Assembly: GCA_013423385.1 (NCBI GenBank)
Contig: BLZA01000030.1
Location: 496,001-560,000 of the forward strand
Reading direction: 5' to 3'
Source: Naganishia liquefaciens
Taxonomy: Eukaryota; Basidiomycota; Tremellomycetes; Filobasidiales; Filobasidiaceae
Length of the DNA: 64,000 bases
Below are positions 22,306 to 34,700 of this stretch, in pieces. Numbering within the stretch: the stretch's first letter is position 1; every line of letters starts with the position of its first letter. A program made the position numbers and the translations under genes. A model generated the notes under the pieces. That model was not told where the DNA came from. It worked only from the letters and a program-made list of their open reading frames with translations, and made no database searches.

Positions 22306-25300
22306 ATGACGATGTCGTTCTTCAAAAGAAAATCGGAACACCATCCGTCGCATCGAGATGAGAATGTACATCAACAACAGGCACTGCAAGGTCAAGCACG
22401 GCCACTCCAAAAGATGTCGAATAGCGGCAGTATGCGTGACCTGGCGTCTCAAGGGTACCTACCTATCGCTCCATGGTCGAGCTATGTTGAGCTGATTTTG
22501 TCCATATTTACAGGCTTCCTCCAAACGGAAAAGTTGCCGCGTCCAGTCAACCGCTGAGGAATATGCCGGGTGGGCTGAATGGAATACTACAAACCAGCCA
22601 GCGATCGACCATGATGGATGGAGACGCCGCTTCAAGGGAGGGTTCACAGCCGGTCATACGGCCGAGAAGCTCGTCTGCTGGCCTCGCTAAGGCTGGAGCA
22701 GCCCCTCCTACAGTAAGTATAGCTTGCACCGATGCCGGATAGCGACTGAATTCCTCATGACGCAATAGTACCCCTGGTCAGCACGACAGCTCATCAACGC
22801 TCTTCCCAACAACAACTCTCAACCCATGGTACCCGTCTCGCCATTCCCTCGATATGGTCCTTCCATCCCTGCTCAGCCTACGCAATCGGGTCATCTGATT
22901 ATTTTTGGAGGGCTCGTAGGCGATTCAACGCGTAACGACCTGTACGCTCTTGACTGCCAGGATTTCACGGTCAAGCCATTACATGCGCACGGGACCCTTC
23001 CTTTGCCCCGAGTGGGTCATCGAAGCGCGCTGGTTCAATCGGTTTTCATCGTGTGGGGTGGAGATACCAAGAAGCATCCATCGGATGTGCAAGACGAGGC
23101 TCTACACCTGCTCAACATTCAGACCAAGGAATGGACTCGAGTTTTGACGAGTCATCCCCGTCCAAAGGGAAGATATGGGCACGCTGTTGCCATGCATGAT
23201 AGCAGCTTCTACGTCTTCGGTGGACAGGTGGATGGGTCATTTATGAACGATATGTGGCTCTTTGACCTAAATAGCTGTGAGTTCTCGGAACCGTGGTCTC
23301 GCCGATCCTTACCGAGTCTTTTATTTGTAGTGGTTCACGAGCCGCAATGGCAGCAAGTCATACCCGTCAACAAATCACCGCCATCCAGAACCGGACATGT
23401 CATGATCATCCACGAGAACAAGTTGCTCATCTTTGGGGGAACGGACGGAGCCTTTCATTACAACGATACCTGGAGCTTTGACCTCGAAAGTAGGGTATGG
23501 ACTGAGCTGCAGTGCATCGGCTATGTCCCTGTCGCACGTGAAGGATGCGCAGCATCGCTCGTCGATGGGGTCATGTACGTTTTCGGTGGCCGAGACGTGA
23601 ACGGAAAAGATTTGGGGGATCTAGCGGCTTTCAAAATCTCTAGTGAGTAGTGACTGACGTCTTTTGTTTGGCTTGGAGCCTGACTGATCACCGTTTGCGC
23701 AGATCGAAGGTGGTACATGTTCCAGAACATGGGCCCATCACCTTCGGGAAGGAGTGGACACGCCATGTCTGCTTTTGGCCGGCAAATTGTAGTGCTTGGT
23801 GGGGATGCTAATGATGCGTTCGCCAACCAGCCGAGCGATCCTTCGATCGTGCACATCTTGGATACGGGTAAGATCAAGTATCCACCTGAAGCGCAGCGAC
23901 CGACCGGTAACGGACAGCAACAAATCGCTAAGAAAAGCTCGATGCCGGCCATGCGAGTAAATGGCATGAATGGGGACTTGCCGGGACCAATGCAGGCTGG
24001 CGAAACCATGGAGAGGTCGTCCGCACCGCCAAGTCAGATTATGCCTCACGTGCAAGAACAGAATGAACATGTGGAGGAACCCGTCGACATTCAACAGAAG
24101 AGCGGAACTCTCCGGGTGGTAAACGGTCCTGCATTGGCTCCACCGATCGACTTGCAATCCCAGATTCTACCAGCATATGAAAGGTCTGCAGAATCTACGC
24201 CTCAGATGACCGATCATAGCTCGGCAGCCGAATCTGCAGAAGTATCCTCACCGCCTGACGACGTCCCCGATCGTGAAACAAAGAGAACAGGCCCGCCACA
24301 GCGACCACGCAGAGAAGGCGATGAAGCGCTTGGAGATATCAAGCAGCAGCTCGTGAGCGGTCGAGGTTTCTCACCAAACGGCATTGATGATGGCAGTACG
24401 CCACGGAGTGGAGATGGTCTTCTGGCCACCCGGATCCGGACGTCTCTCGAACCCACAGTTCGAACGGAGTCGCCAACATACTCGTCACGCGAAGCCTGGG
24501 CTCAAAGAAGTGCAGTGCGCTCAATTGCAAAATCGCCTCCGCCTCCCGACGCGTTCTATTACGGATCACGTTCGCCGACGATCGAAATGTTCGGGAGCGA
24601 AGAGGAACAGACCCTTCGCTCAAACCCAGCTCGCCGCCAGGCAGAGTTGGAAGAAGTACAGCGTCGTTGTCAGGTGCTTTCTGCGGCGGTCGGGCTGGCG
24701 CTGACACAAGGCTTGGAATTACCGACCGTCGACTTGGATGACCTGACGGCACTGAAGGATCTGAGGGGCGAAGAGGAGTCCGCGGTGCGAGTACTTTCTG
24801 CTGCTATTCTGAAGCTGCGGGAAACGCATGTCGCCTTGCGAGTGAGTCGTGCGACTGCTGTGAAGGTCGAAAACTTACCGATTTTCGTACCAAGAATCAA
24901 CTTGCCGAAGAAAAGACGAAATCCTCTGAGCATTTCGAGGAAATAGACAGGCTGAGACAGGCCGCTATACAAGAGGCTGCTTATCTTCGTGCGAGGTTGA
25001 TGGCTATCGAATCTGGAAATCGCGAGCATCTAGGTCAACTTGCGTCAGATCGTCAGCACGAGTTGGAAACACAAATTGCCACTCATGCCACCGCAAAGGC
25101 CGCTTTGGAAAGAGAGATTCAGGCGACTCGCCTATCGGTGGACCGCTTACAGACGACCACTCGACAATTGGAAGAAGAGGAACGCAAAGCGAGCAGTATC
25201 GCGACAGCCGCTGAACAAGAATGCCTCAATCTGCGACGTCAATTGACCGAGTTGCATTCACATAAAGTCGACAGCGACAAGGCCATCCGTGAACATACCG

Positions 25301-27257
25301 AGCGTGCCCTTTCATTCTCGTCGGCGATTCAGCAGCACGAAGCGGAGCGCACGCATTTCGAAGGGGAGCTCTCCCGACTGAAGCAGGAGCGCAGTCACCA
25401 TCTCGGACTGATCGAAGAAGCCCAACAGGCAATGTCGGTTGCGAGCGAGCAAGCCAGTCACTGGCAAACCCATCACGGCCTAGTCAGCAAGAAGGCCGAG
25501 AACCTGCAAACTGAAGTGACTCGCCTGAGGCGTGAAGCCGAAGACAACAAAATCGAAAAAGAAGTGTCTGCCGCACGGCTGACCGAGCTCGAGAGCGCTT
25601 GGGAGATATCGCAACAGGAAGTCGCATCTCTTAGGAAACTTAGCAACGACAGGCTCCAGGAGCTGCTGCATAAGAACCGGGCCGACTCTCCAGATGCCAG
25701 TCGTGGACACCGCGAAAAGCTGCAGGCGGTATCACAAGAGTGCGCATCTTTACGCAAGATGTTGAATGAAGCCGGTCTTCAGGTATCCCACGTTCAAGGC
25801 GATCTACTGCAACACCGGAAAACAGTGCTCAGGTTGGAGGAAGAACGTGAACAGCTACGCGCCGAGCTCGGTTCGATGAAGCACTCCGTCCGTGCAAACG
25901 AGTCTGAGCTGGAACGACTGCAACAACTTGTATCATCGCGCGAGGCTGATGCCCAACGAAACAGAGGAAAGCTCTCAGATCTCGAAGTCCGTTGCGCCGT
26001 GCTTAGGAACCTCTTGACGGATCATGGGATCGTTATCAGTAACGAAGACTCTGATGCGCCGCATAGCGCAGGATCTGCATCCAGTCAGCTGCGTTCGCAA
26101 CTGGAGGATCAAGCTCAGCAGCTGAAGGATTCTCAAAACGAAGTCGCGTCACTTCGACGCCAATTGCAAGAATTCTCATCCCGCGAGGAGACCTTGAATA
26201 AGCGACTCAGCGTTTCCAAGAGCCCATCACTGGATTCGAAGAGTCCGACCATGGGATCCATGCCATTCGAGCACAAAACGCAAGGTGCTCTGGAAAGCAG
26301 AGCAGTTGGACCCGAGAATCAGGCTGATTATCAAAGGATGAAGCAACTCGAGAAGGATTACAAGGAGGCTGTGGCCTATGTCAAGTGAGTCATGCGGAGA
26401 TTGAAACGGGATCGATCTGACGCTTTTGCGCTATCTAGAAACTTTACCAAAGTGTTTGAGCAACTCAAGGTGAGCTTTACTTTTGTACATTTTATCTCTG
26501 GTCTTGACTTGTTCCCTTCCTACAGCGTGACAATGCCAAAAACAAGGAACGAAGCGACACCCTCGCGGCGCAGCTGGCAACTCTTGAAGGTGCTAACGGC
26601 AGTGAAGCCGGTTCGCGCACCCGTGTCGCCACCTCGGGTCGTAATACGCCGACATTTGATCCGGATACTTCGCGAAAATACCAAAAGCTGCTCCAACAAC
26701 ACAGCGAGCTCTCGCGCAAGCACGATGTCTTGCAAGAAGAGCTGGCGGCGCTGCGTGAAGTGTGCACAGGACGAGAGCGCGAGGTGGACGTCACGCGGCG
26801 TCGTGCGACCGAGGCCGAGAAGCAAATTGCGTCGTTGCGGGAAGACTTGGAACGGCTCGAGACGCGTATGAGCCGGGATGGACGAACGGTAGACGAGATT
26901 GAGCAGGAAAACACGGATCTTCGGCATGAGAATGACGTGCTACGTGGCGAGAACGATTCGCTCAATCACAAGATCGGCGTGCTGCTCGACATGGACGATT
27001 CCGTGCTGCAGCATGAGTCTGCGAAGCCTGTCGCCGGCGGAACGACATTGTGCCAACGCACCAAAGGGGAGCCCGAGGAGACAACGCGCCGATCACCATC
27101 TATCGCGGATTCGGAGGAGCACAAGCGCGTGGTCGAGTCCCTATCGGCGGATATTCAGGATTGGCAGCGACGGTACGGCGATGGGTCCGCAACCGAGATG
27201 ACCAAGGACGACGCCAAACTGGACGCTCACGAGGTGCTAGGTGCGCCTTCGCACTAG
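22306..27257 (+). CDS. KEL1: Kel1/Tea1-type kelch-repeat coiled-coil polarity protein
   Basis: Large protein (about 1500 residues) with the layout of Kel1/Tea1 cell-end markers, which mark growth sites and organise microtubule or formin-based polarity. MTMSFFKRKSEHHPSH leads to a disordered region, then the kelch propeller from about 22.8 to 23.8 kb: GHLIIFGGLVGDSTRNDLYA, GRYGHAVAMHDSSFYVFGGQ, TGHVMIIHENKLLIFGGTD, MYVFGGRDVNGKDLGDLAAF, GRSGHAMSAFGRQIVVLGGD. A Pro/Ser/Glu-rich linker (23.9-24.6 kb) is followed by long heptad coiled coils to 27.1 kb. Joins made by phase: 22453-22510, 22711-22768, 23279-23331, 23642-23700, 24842-24889 (VALR to NQLAEEK), 26387-26438 and 26470-26524. The end GAPSH is at 27257. 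The start at 22312 (second Met) is equally possible. A single gene rather than two is supported by uninterrupted phase across all introns. Confidence 0.9.
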
Positions 27258-27729
27258 CTGCGCTCCGGGTGGAATGAACAGTTGGATATTGGTGGTGACG
27301 AAATTACGACAATGCGATCAACAACGAAGGAATGACATGACCCGAGGAGCCCGTTCTCACTTCATCCGCCTACAAAACGGGAGAGAGGCGGCTCGAAAAT
27401 GACTGGTACTATAATCGAGAGACGATACCCGGAGACGGTACTTTACGCAATTCTACATGCCCTCTTGTACTTGATACGAAATGACGCTGTGGCCTTTATG
27501 ATGACAGCATGATGACATGACATGGCTGCATCGGTCAGAACGAGTCCAGCGCACGCGTGATTAATTGATTGTTTAGATATATATAGGCCAGCTGCAGGAG
27601 AAGGTTGATATTTGGATCCGCGATGATCGATGTCATGATACGCTCGAGACATTATTGATGCATCCCACCTCGTCTTGGTCTGGTTGATCATAATGCGAAG
27701 CCGGGAACAGCAGACACACGCACGCAGTA
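27258..27729. other. Intergenic between tandem genes
   Basis: Kelch-gene 3' flank and promoter of the next gene; a TATATATA-like run lies near 27577-27586, about 145 nt before the next ATG. Nothing else seen. Confidence 0.45.
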
Positions 27730-30281
27730 ATGTCGGCCTCTGTAGAGGCGCCTCTAGATGCTGCGACCACTCCACAGCCCGAGGGCGGATCACTTGCCCC
27801 ACCCACTGCCGCTGGCGAAGCGGCATCTTCAGCCGCTCATCCCAGTGTCCCGGCACACATCGTTACCGTGATCGAACTCGACTCTGACGATGAAATGCAA
27901 GACGGGTCTTCCAAGGCGAGGGACGAGAAAGACGAGGAGGGATACAGGATTATGCGGCGGGCATTGCAAAACGGCAAGATGGCCGCTCGGACATCAGAGT
28001 GAGGATCGGTCCTAGCCGTCTTTCAAGTCCCGCTCACCATCCCTCTAGATCGCATTTCGAAAAGGGCCTGATAGATCTTTCCGAACGATGTACGATACAG
28101 CACAGGCAGATACGACAACTTCAGTCGGAAAAGGAGGAGCTCAACAACAAGCTCCTGAAGCAGGCGCTCGACGCAATCAGCGGCGGGTCCGAGATCGGTT
28201 CGGTACCCGCAAAAAAGTATGCGGCGCTGCAACAAGCGCTCGAGGAAATGGAAAAGTACAAAATGACTCAGAACAACTGCATTCTGGAGCTCAACAGCAA
28301 GTTGGCGACGGTGCAGCAAAACCTGCAAATTGCAGAGGATCGGCTCAAGACGCCGGCGACCGAGGATGCAGCCGCGGTGCAGTTGGCGACATTGCACAAG
28401 GAGCTCGGCGACAAGGCGGCGCGCATCAAGCAACTCGAGGCGAATGCGGAAGTCGGCAGAAAACTCGCCGAGGAAAAGGAGGTCGCCATGCAGAGACTCG
28501 CGGATCAACTCGCTGTCTCATCTCAGCTCGAGGGACCGATTCACAGCAAGACCCACTTGGTCGAGATTGAGGCCGAGCGGGAACGAGCCGCCGCCGCCGA
28601 GGCGCGACTGGAGGAGGCGCTGAAGGTCAAAAAGGTGTACGAGGAAGAGGTCATGGCGCTCGAGGCAGCCAAGGAAGAGCTCGACGAACGGTGGCTCGCG
28701 CAAAGTGATGAGCTGCGCAAGGTGCGCGCCGACCTGGAATGGGCCGAGAATGAAAAAGGCGAGCTCGAAGAGGATTTGCTGGAGATTATGCGGCAGAGCG
28801 GGAAGAGCGCAATGGATGCGTTCCAGGAGCAGAATGACAAGATTGCGCAGTTGACACAGGACTTGGCGAGTGCGCAGGAGTTGCTCGATAATGCTCAGCA
28901 CGAGCTCATGGATGATGCCAATGACCGAGACCGGCTGCAGGAAAAGAACGACATTCTCAAGTCCAAAAGTAATGAAGCCACCAAGAAGCTCGCAATCGAG
29001 ACCCGGCAGAACAAGGCGCATCAAAACCGCATTGCTGAACTCGAGGCCCAAGTGCGGACCATTGAAGACGAATCGCGGGCCGTCACACGCAAGTCCGAGC
29101 AGAGTGACGGTTCGTCGTCCAGGCTGCAGGAATTGCAGGATGAAAACGACAAGTTCACGCGCGCCAACAAAAAGGCGACGCGGGTAGTTGACGATGTCAA
29201 GAGGGACGTCAGCGATCTGAACCGAGAAATCAAAAATTTGCAAGCACAACTGGAAGCGAGCAAGAAGGCCGAGTCGGCAGCGCAAGCGACCTCAGAGCAA
29301 AAGCTGGCTTCGCTCAAGAAGCAACATCGCACCGAGCTTTTCAAAGTTGAGCAGGAGAAAAGGGAATCAGACAAGAAAGTCAACTTACTGAGTTACGACA
29401 TATCTAAGCTCAAGAACAATAGCCTGAATCTGGAGGAGGGTAGGAAAAAGCTTGAGTGGGAGAAGAACGATCTCGCTGCGCGGATGGGCGAGAGCACCGA
29501 TGCGGATCCGCAACTCGAGATGCTCCGGCGGGAAAGGTCGAACCTGACGACAAAACTCGACATCCAACAAAAGAAAACCATTTCGCTCGAGGAGAAATTG
29601 TCGGCATTGAACGAGGCGTTGGAACGGGAGAAAGAGCTGACACAGTCGCTTGACGGACTCGTCACGCAGCTCAGAGCAAGTCAGGCAAAGCCCAAGCAAC
29701 ATGGAGCAACGGCTTCGCACCGCATCAAGAACTCGCCTGTCGCACCAACGTCATCTTCGCCTGCCGTTGCTCGAGCTTCGAGCGTCGCCTCGTCCGCAAC
29801 TTCAAAGTCACTTGCGAATGCAGGTTCTGATCAAACCCCATATGTAGAGAAGGCGGGAAGGACGGAAGAGGACATGGAGAAATTTGCTGCCTTGTGGCGG
29901 AAGAAATTCTTCTCCAAGCCCGGACAGCCCGCATGTGTCGCGTGCAAGTGAGTCTCGCCGCAATGCCCCCTGTCGCAAATTCCCTGCATCGGTCAGGGAA
30001 GGCCCAGGATCCGCTGACGGTTCTCCGTTTCTAGACGTCTGGAAACCATCAAATCCACAAGGTTCAGAGGAGTCGCTATAATTGAAGGCCAGAGAGGACA
30101 GCTCAAACATATTGTCAATGATCATTACGAAGAGCTGAGATTGCTGCGAGATAGGATGGGGCCGGAAACAGTCGCACGAACGGGCAGCAAGCGCGCGACC
30201 AGCATCATAGATGTCGACTCGCCAAAACGGTTGCGCACAGAGTCGCAAGAACTGAGTGATGATTCTTTCGGGCGGGGTTGA
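27730..30281 (+). CDS. Unrecognised nuclear coiled-coil protein
   Basis: About 800 residues, not recognised. ATG 27730 gives an acidic, Ala/Pro-rich head with VIELDSDDEM, a possible SUMO-interaction-like motif. An intron at about 27992-28049 joins it to some 550 residues of nearly continuous heptad coiled coil (IRQLQSEKEELNNKLLKQAL through DKKVNLLSYDISKLKNN and EEKLSALNEALEREKE). A Ser/Ala-rich linker follows, then a compact C-terminal block: FAALWRKKFFSKPGQPACVA, CKRLETIKSTRFRGVAIIEG (across the intron 29949-30033) and LKHIVNDHYEELRLLRDRMG. The end is a basic-acidic tail with the likely nuclear localisation signal PKRLRTE. The C-terminal block looks like the conserved functional part. A chromosome, spindle or nuclear-envelope role is possible but not shown. 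Confidence 0.8.
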
Positions 30282-30377
30282 AAACGTGATTGCAAGACGG
30301 GATGAATGGTCACTTCGTGAGCGTTGTAGTCTACGGATTTTACGGGATCCTCATTATTGTATACGAGAGTACAACTG

Positions 30378-31531
30378 TCAACGCAGAGCCCACCTTAGCA
30401 AGACATTGTGTCAGCCCTAAACTCCCAAAGAGCGCGTGAACCTGTCCCGAGGTCCCACCGCGGTGGAGTGGGGTACTCACATCTTGACAACGAACAAACC
30501 GGCTGGCAGGCCCTCCTGTACCTGCTCCTTGACGATAGAGAGGCCTGCTTGCCGGAAAATCACATGCCATGCCGCCGTTGACCTTGTGTATACCCATCAG
30601 TTCTTCGTCATAGCGCACACCGAGAAAGGAGAGGGAACGCACCTCGTCAAACTCGAATCCTCTTCATCGAGAATCGCCTGCGCCCCGCCACCGGGCAGAT
30701 CCTCGCATACGTTCTCCTTGACAACCAGTACGCTTGCCGCTGGTGCGCCATCGTCCTTTGGACGGAGTGCGGCGTGAGCGCGTTTCAGAAACGCAACGAG
30801 GAGAGGGTCTGAGAGGTGACCGAGACACCATTGACACCAGATGCTAGAGGGCGGTATTGAATGTGGGAATCCCGTACACTGATAGGGGCGACTCACACAT
30901 CGTACGATATCTCCTGTGCGCGTTCGCCAAATGTCGCATCGGCACCTCGACCGCCCAGTACGCCCAGACTCCGTGCTTCGGATCCTTGCAGCGGCTGCGA
31001 TGGGTCCAAGTCATTTAACGCGCCTTGGATAAACCATACCCTTTTCCCGCCTGTAGAATCTCCGGATACTTCGTTCCCGAGCGCGTCGATCGTCGGAGTT
31101 GAGACAGCGGCATCGGCTTCTCTGCCGCGTGGCGGGGAAAGGAGGTTGGAAGCGGCGCGGTCCGAGAAGAAACGCCATCCACCCGACGTGGCTTCCTTCT
31201 TTGCTGTCTCGATAAAATGTTTGACGGGCTCGATAGTAATGACATCGTCAACAAGCGGCAATAGTACTTCGGCCGTGACCCGTCCGACACCGGCACCGAC
31301 GTCTAGCGCAACAAAGCGCTTGCTCTCTGCGGGAGATTCGACGTCTTGATGCGTTGCGAGTGGTGAGGGGAAGACTTGAAGTTGGGGAAGAAGCGAGAGA
31401 AGGAAGAGACGCGAGGAGAGTTGTTCGACCCGCGGGAGAGGACCTGTGCCGAAGCCGCCGAGAACGCCGTCGACGGATGCGTCAACCGAGGTCCAGTAGT
31501 CGATTCCGCGCTGGTAGTCGGGAAGTGCCAT
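30378..31531 (-). CDS. TAE1: Protein N-terminal methyltransferase (Tae1/NTM1 family)
   Basis: SAM-dependent alpha-N-methyltransferase that methylates N-termini of proteins starting X-Pro-Lys/Arg, including ribosomal proteins. About 320 residues; yeast Tae1 has 232. Landmarks: YQRGIDYWTSVDASVDGVLG, SAM-binding ALDVGAGVGRVTAEVLLPLV and ITIEPVKHFIETAK, then, across an intron after SYDV, IWCQWCLGHLSDPLLVAFLK. VKENVC is followed by EDSSLTR, which joins STAAWHVIFRQAGLSIVKEQ and VQEGLPAGLFVVKM. A last intron (GTGAGT at about 30475) gives the family ending MWALR at 30378. Extra length is an insert of about 35 residues after FFSDRAASNLLSPP and a longer N-terminal loop. It shares the short convergent gap with the coiled-coil gene. 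Confidence 0.93.
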
Positions 31532-31755
31532 AGTGGGAAGGATGTGTGCGAGTCAGATGGGAGAAGGAGTGAAAGCGAGAAAGTGAGTCAACTTGACTGC
31601 TCAATTCAAAGACTTTGGGCGGAAGCAAGTTTTTGCTTTGTCAGCAGCATTTCATCAGCTATATATCTCATCGTCTCCTTGCATCAAGGCGGTACATGTC
31701 GCTCATACTACTTCCAATGTCATAGATAGATCGCAATCGAGGCGTCATATGGGCT

Positions 31756-34700
31756 CTACAACGTCGTACGGCCTTCTTCGTTGCCGGATGGATTCTGTGC
31801 CGCCGGTGCAGTGATTCTGCGTTTCTTCATTTCGCTGATGACGCTTTTCAGTTCCGCCATGACTTGTCCATTGTTGACCGTCGCAGGGGCGGTCACTCCG
31901 AGGGGATGCCCTGTGACATCGGAGCCATTCGTCATTCGCGTCGAAGCGGCTGTCTCCCTTGCCAATTTAACAAGACGGATTCGTTCCTCTCTCGTGAGCT
32001 TTTGGCCATCCGGTCCTACGAGCGGCGATCGTTTGGGTGGAAAGTCGAGGAGCGCTTCAAAGACGTCCTCGATGCCTGGAGGCGGAAGAAAGGATGCCGA
32101 GGTCGAATCGAGGAGGTGATTCGTCGCATCGTCCATCTCGCCTACTCGCACGGCTGCGGCGGGTTCTGCTTGAGGCGGAGAATAGATCGACGCCTCGTTG
32201 GAAGTGTCTGCGTCGTGTTGGTCCAGAACGGGCTCGTCATCGACATCCCAATGTTTCACAAAGTCGGGCGGTCCATCTTGAGATTTTGCTTGCGTGCCCC
32301 TGTTCGATAGGTCGCCGGAACTTGCGGCTATCGCTCTGCCTCTCTCCCACGACCGGATCATGGCCGCGAGATCCAGACGTAACTGGTCCCACTGCTGAAT
32401 GATGATAGCGTTGTTTCCTTGCTCTACCGCTGACCGCAGCTCCATCAATTCGTTCTGAGCGCCCGCCAAAAGCCTGGAGAGAATATGGATTTGCTCCAGC
32501 ATGATGAACTGATCAGATTGGCGAGGCGCAAAGCTGTCGTGAGGCCTTCCAGGGAGGAATGGCTCATACGGAGTTTTCTTTTCTGGTGCGATGACATTCT
32601 GGACTTCAGCGGTGCTTGCCTCCAACGACTGTCGCAGATCATCCAACAATAGATGCACCTGCGCCCAGTATTTGGCGAGCGCGATCTTATGAAGACTCGG
32701 ATTGCCCGCCATGCTGTTCGAGGCATCAAAGTCGAGAGCTAGAAGCGCGCATGCTATTCGTTTTCGTTTCAGATGTACTGCAAGGAATGATGCTTTCAAC
32801 GCCGGTAGCGTCAGATGGCCGTACGATGTCGCTCGATGCAGCCGAGGCTGATGTGCCGACGGATAAACTGGACTGGAAGCATATCCGAGCAAAGAGGTCG
32901 GTCGTGCTGGTAAAGGGGTCTTGACGGACATATACGAAGACCTGTTGGAAGCATCGTCCTCTCTACGGCCTCGCAAGCCATTGACCATGGCTGGCGGTAG
33001 CGTTCCGATGAAGTGATCGAGATCTTTTTGAGAAACGTCTACGGAGGATCGATTGCGCTGATGTCGAGCTGGCGAGGAAGCGACAACCGATGTGCCGTCT
33101 GGATTTAGGTATCGCAAGCTCTGCAAACTGCTCCGCTTGCGATGCAACCGGTGCGGGGTACCCCTGCTTGGACCTCTTATTGGCTGGAAGTATTCCTCGG
33201 ATCCTTGCTGATCATCTGGCGTCCTGCTCAAGCTCAGGTGTGGAGACAATGATGACGACATCAAGGGAGTGCTACCTTGACTTCGCGATCCGAAGCCACT
33301 CTGTGACAATCGAAGCTCCTTCAGGTGACCTACCGGACGTCGAGGGATTGGAATTGACTGCTGCGACCCGTTTCGCATCTGGTCCGCTGTGGGGGAAGTG
33401 ACGATCGTATCGTTTCCGTCACCAACATTGGTGATGGTTGCGAGGGATTGAGCCGATTCCGATTCCTCTAGCAGTGTTGAAGGGTATCGCCACGAGTACC
33501 GCAGACGACGACCGTCACCTGCGTCTTGATCGCTGCCTGTGCTGCCTTCTGTACCAGAAAGCCGGCCATTATTCCGCAACGTCCCGTGGGATGATTTCTC
33601 TTTCAACGATGAAGCTCTTCGCAAGGTTGTGGTCGTCTGGCGTTGGGATAGTCTTGGACTACGCGCCGGCAATGGGCTGAACCGGTCGATTTGTGAGCCA
33701 ACAGGTCCACCGTCCTGGGCACCGTAAAAGGATAAGACAGGTCTTATTGCGGCATCGGAATTTATCGAGTTTACCGACTGATTTGACAGCAGACTGCGCG
33801 CGCGATTCCTCTTGAATGATATGCCGGTATTCGCGTGCGCGGTTTTTAGTCTCTCGTATGAGCTGTCACCCTCGACACTCGTACTTGTAGTCGAGTACTC
33901 TGAAGCCGAGACACGCTGCCTCGTTCTGTCGATGATTACCGGAGACCGGAGCAGCAGCGGAATTGGGAAAGACGGAGATCGGGGCGAAGGGAAATTTGGC
34001 GTTTGAGCCTCTTCGGTTATCCCGTACATAGCCTCAAGAGTTTGTAATTCCTGATGAGAGACAAGGGGGCCCAGAGAGCTGTACGTCTCCAACAAGCGAC
34101 TGTTAAGGGTTGCGAAAAGTTTGTGTAGGGTCTCGCGCAGACGCTTGGGTTGACCGGCGTCGCCTTCGAGACTTGAAGTGGGTCTGGAAGTCGATTACCG
34201 GAGACACGCCATTCAGCATTTCAATCGAGAGGTAAACAGAGGTCGAGTACTCACCCATCCGCCGCCTCGATGATAGAGAATGCATTCGCAATCGCATCGT
34301 CCATTTCCTGCGCATTCTGGACCACTGCCTCGAGAGTCTCCAAAGCCATCCCTTGTAGGCTAGTCGGCTCGCAAGATTGCTCTCCAACCTTTTGTGCCGC
34401 AATAGGTACCGCCACCGAAGCGAAACTTTCGGTGTTTTTCGTTCCTTCTGAGGGCTGCTGATCTCCGCTGATCGCAGTATCTTGGCAGGATGTGGATTGC
34501 TGAGAAGCAATCGGAAGTTTGGCATCTTCAAGCTGGGAAACGGCCTCCACGCCTTCTCGGCGATGATCATGATTGATCGGCACGCTGTCTGGAACATTCC
34601 GCGCCCTTGACCGACTGCTCGCGCGTTGAGCTCGACTTCTCCGCCGTCGCGTTGCCGGTCGCCCTTGCCTCTTCTCCCTTGACACCGTTGCGATGATATT

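Noticed and set aside
28518-29285. 255-codon minus-strand open frame rich in Leu
   Set aside because: Antisense of coiled-coil codons; Leu/Phe-rich shadow.
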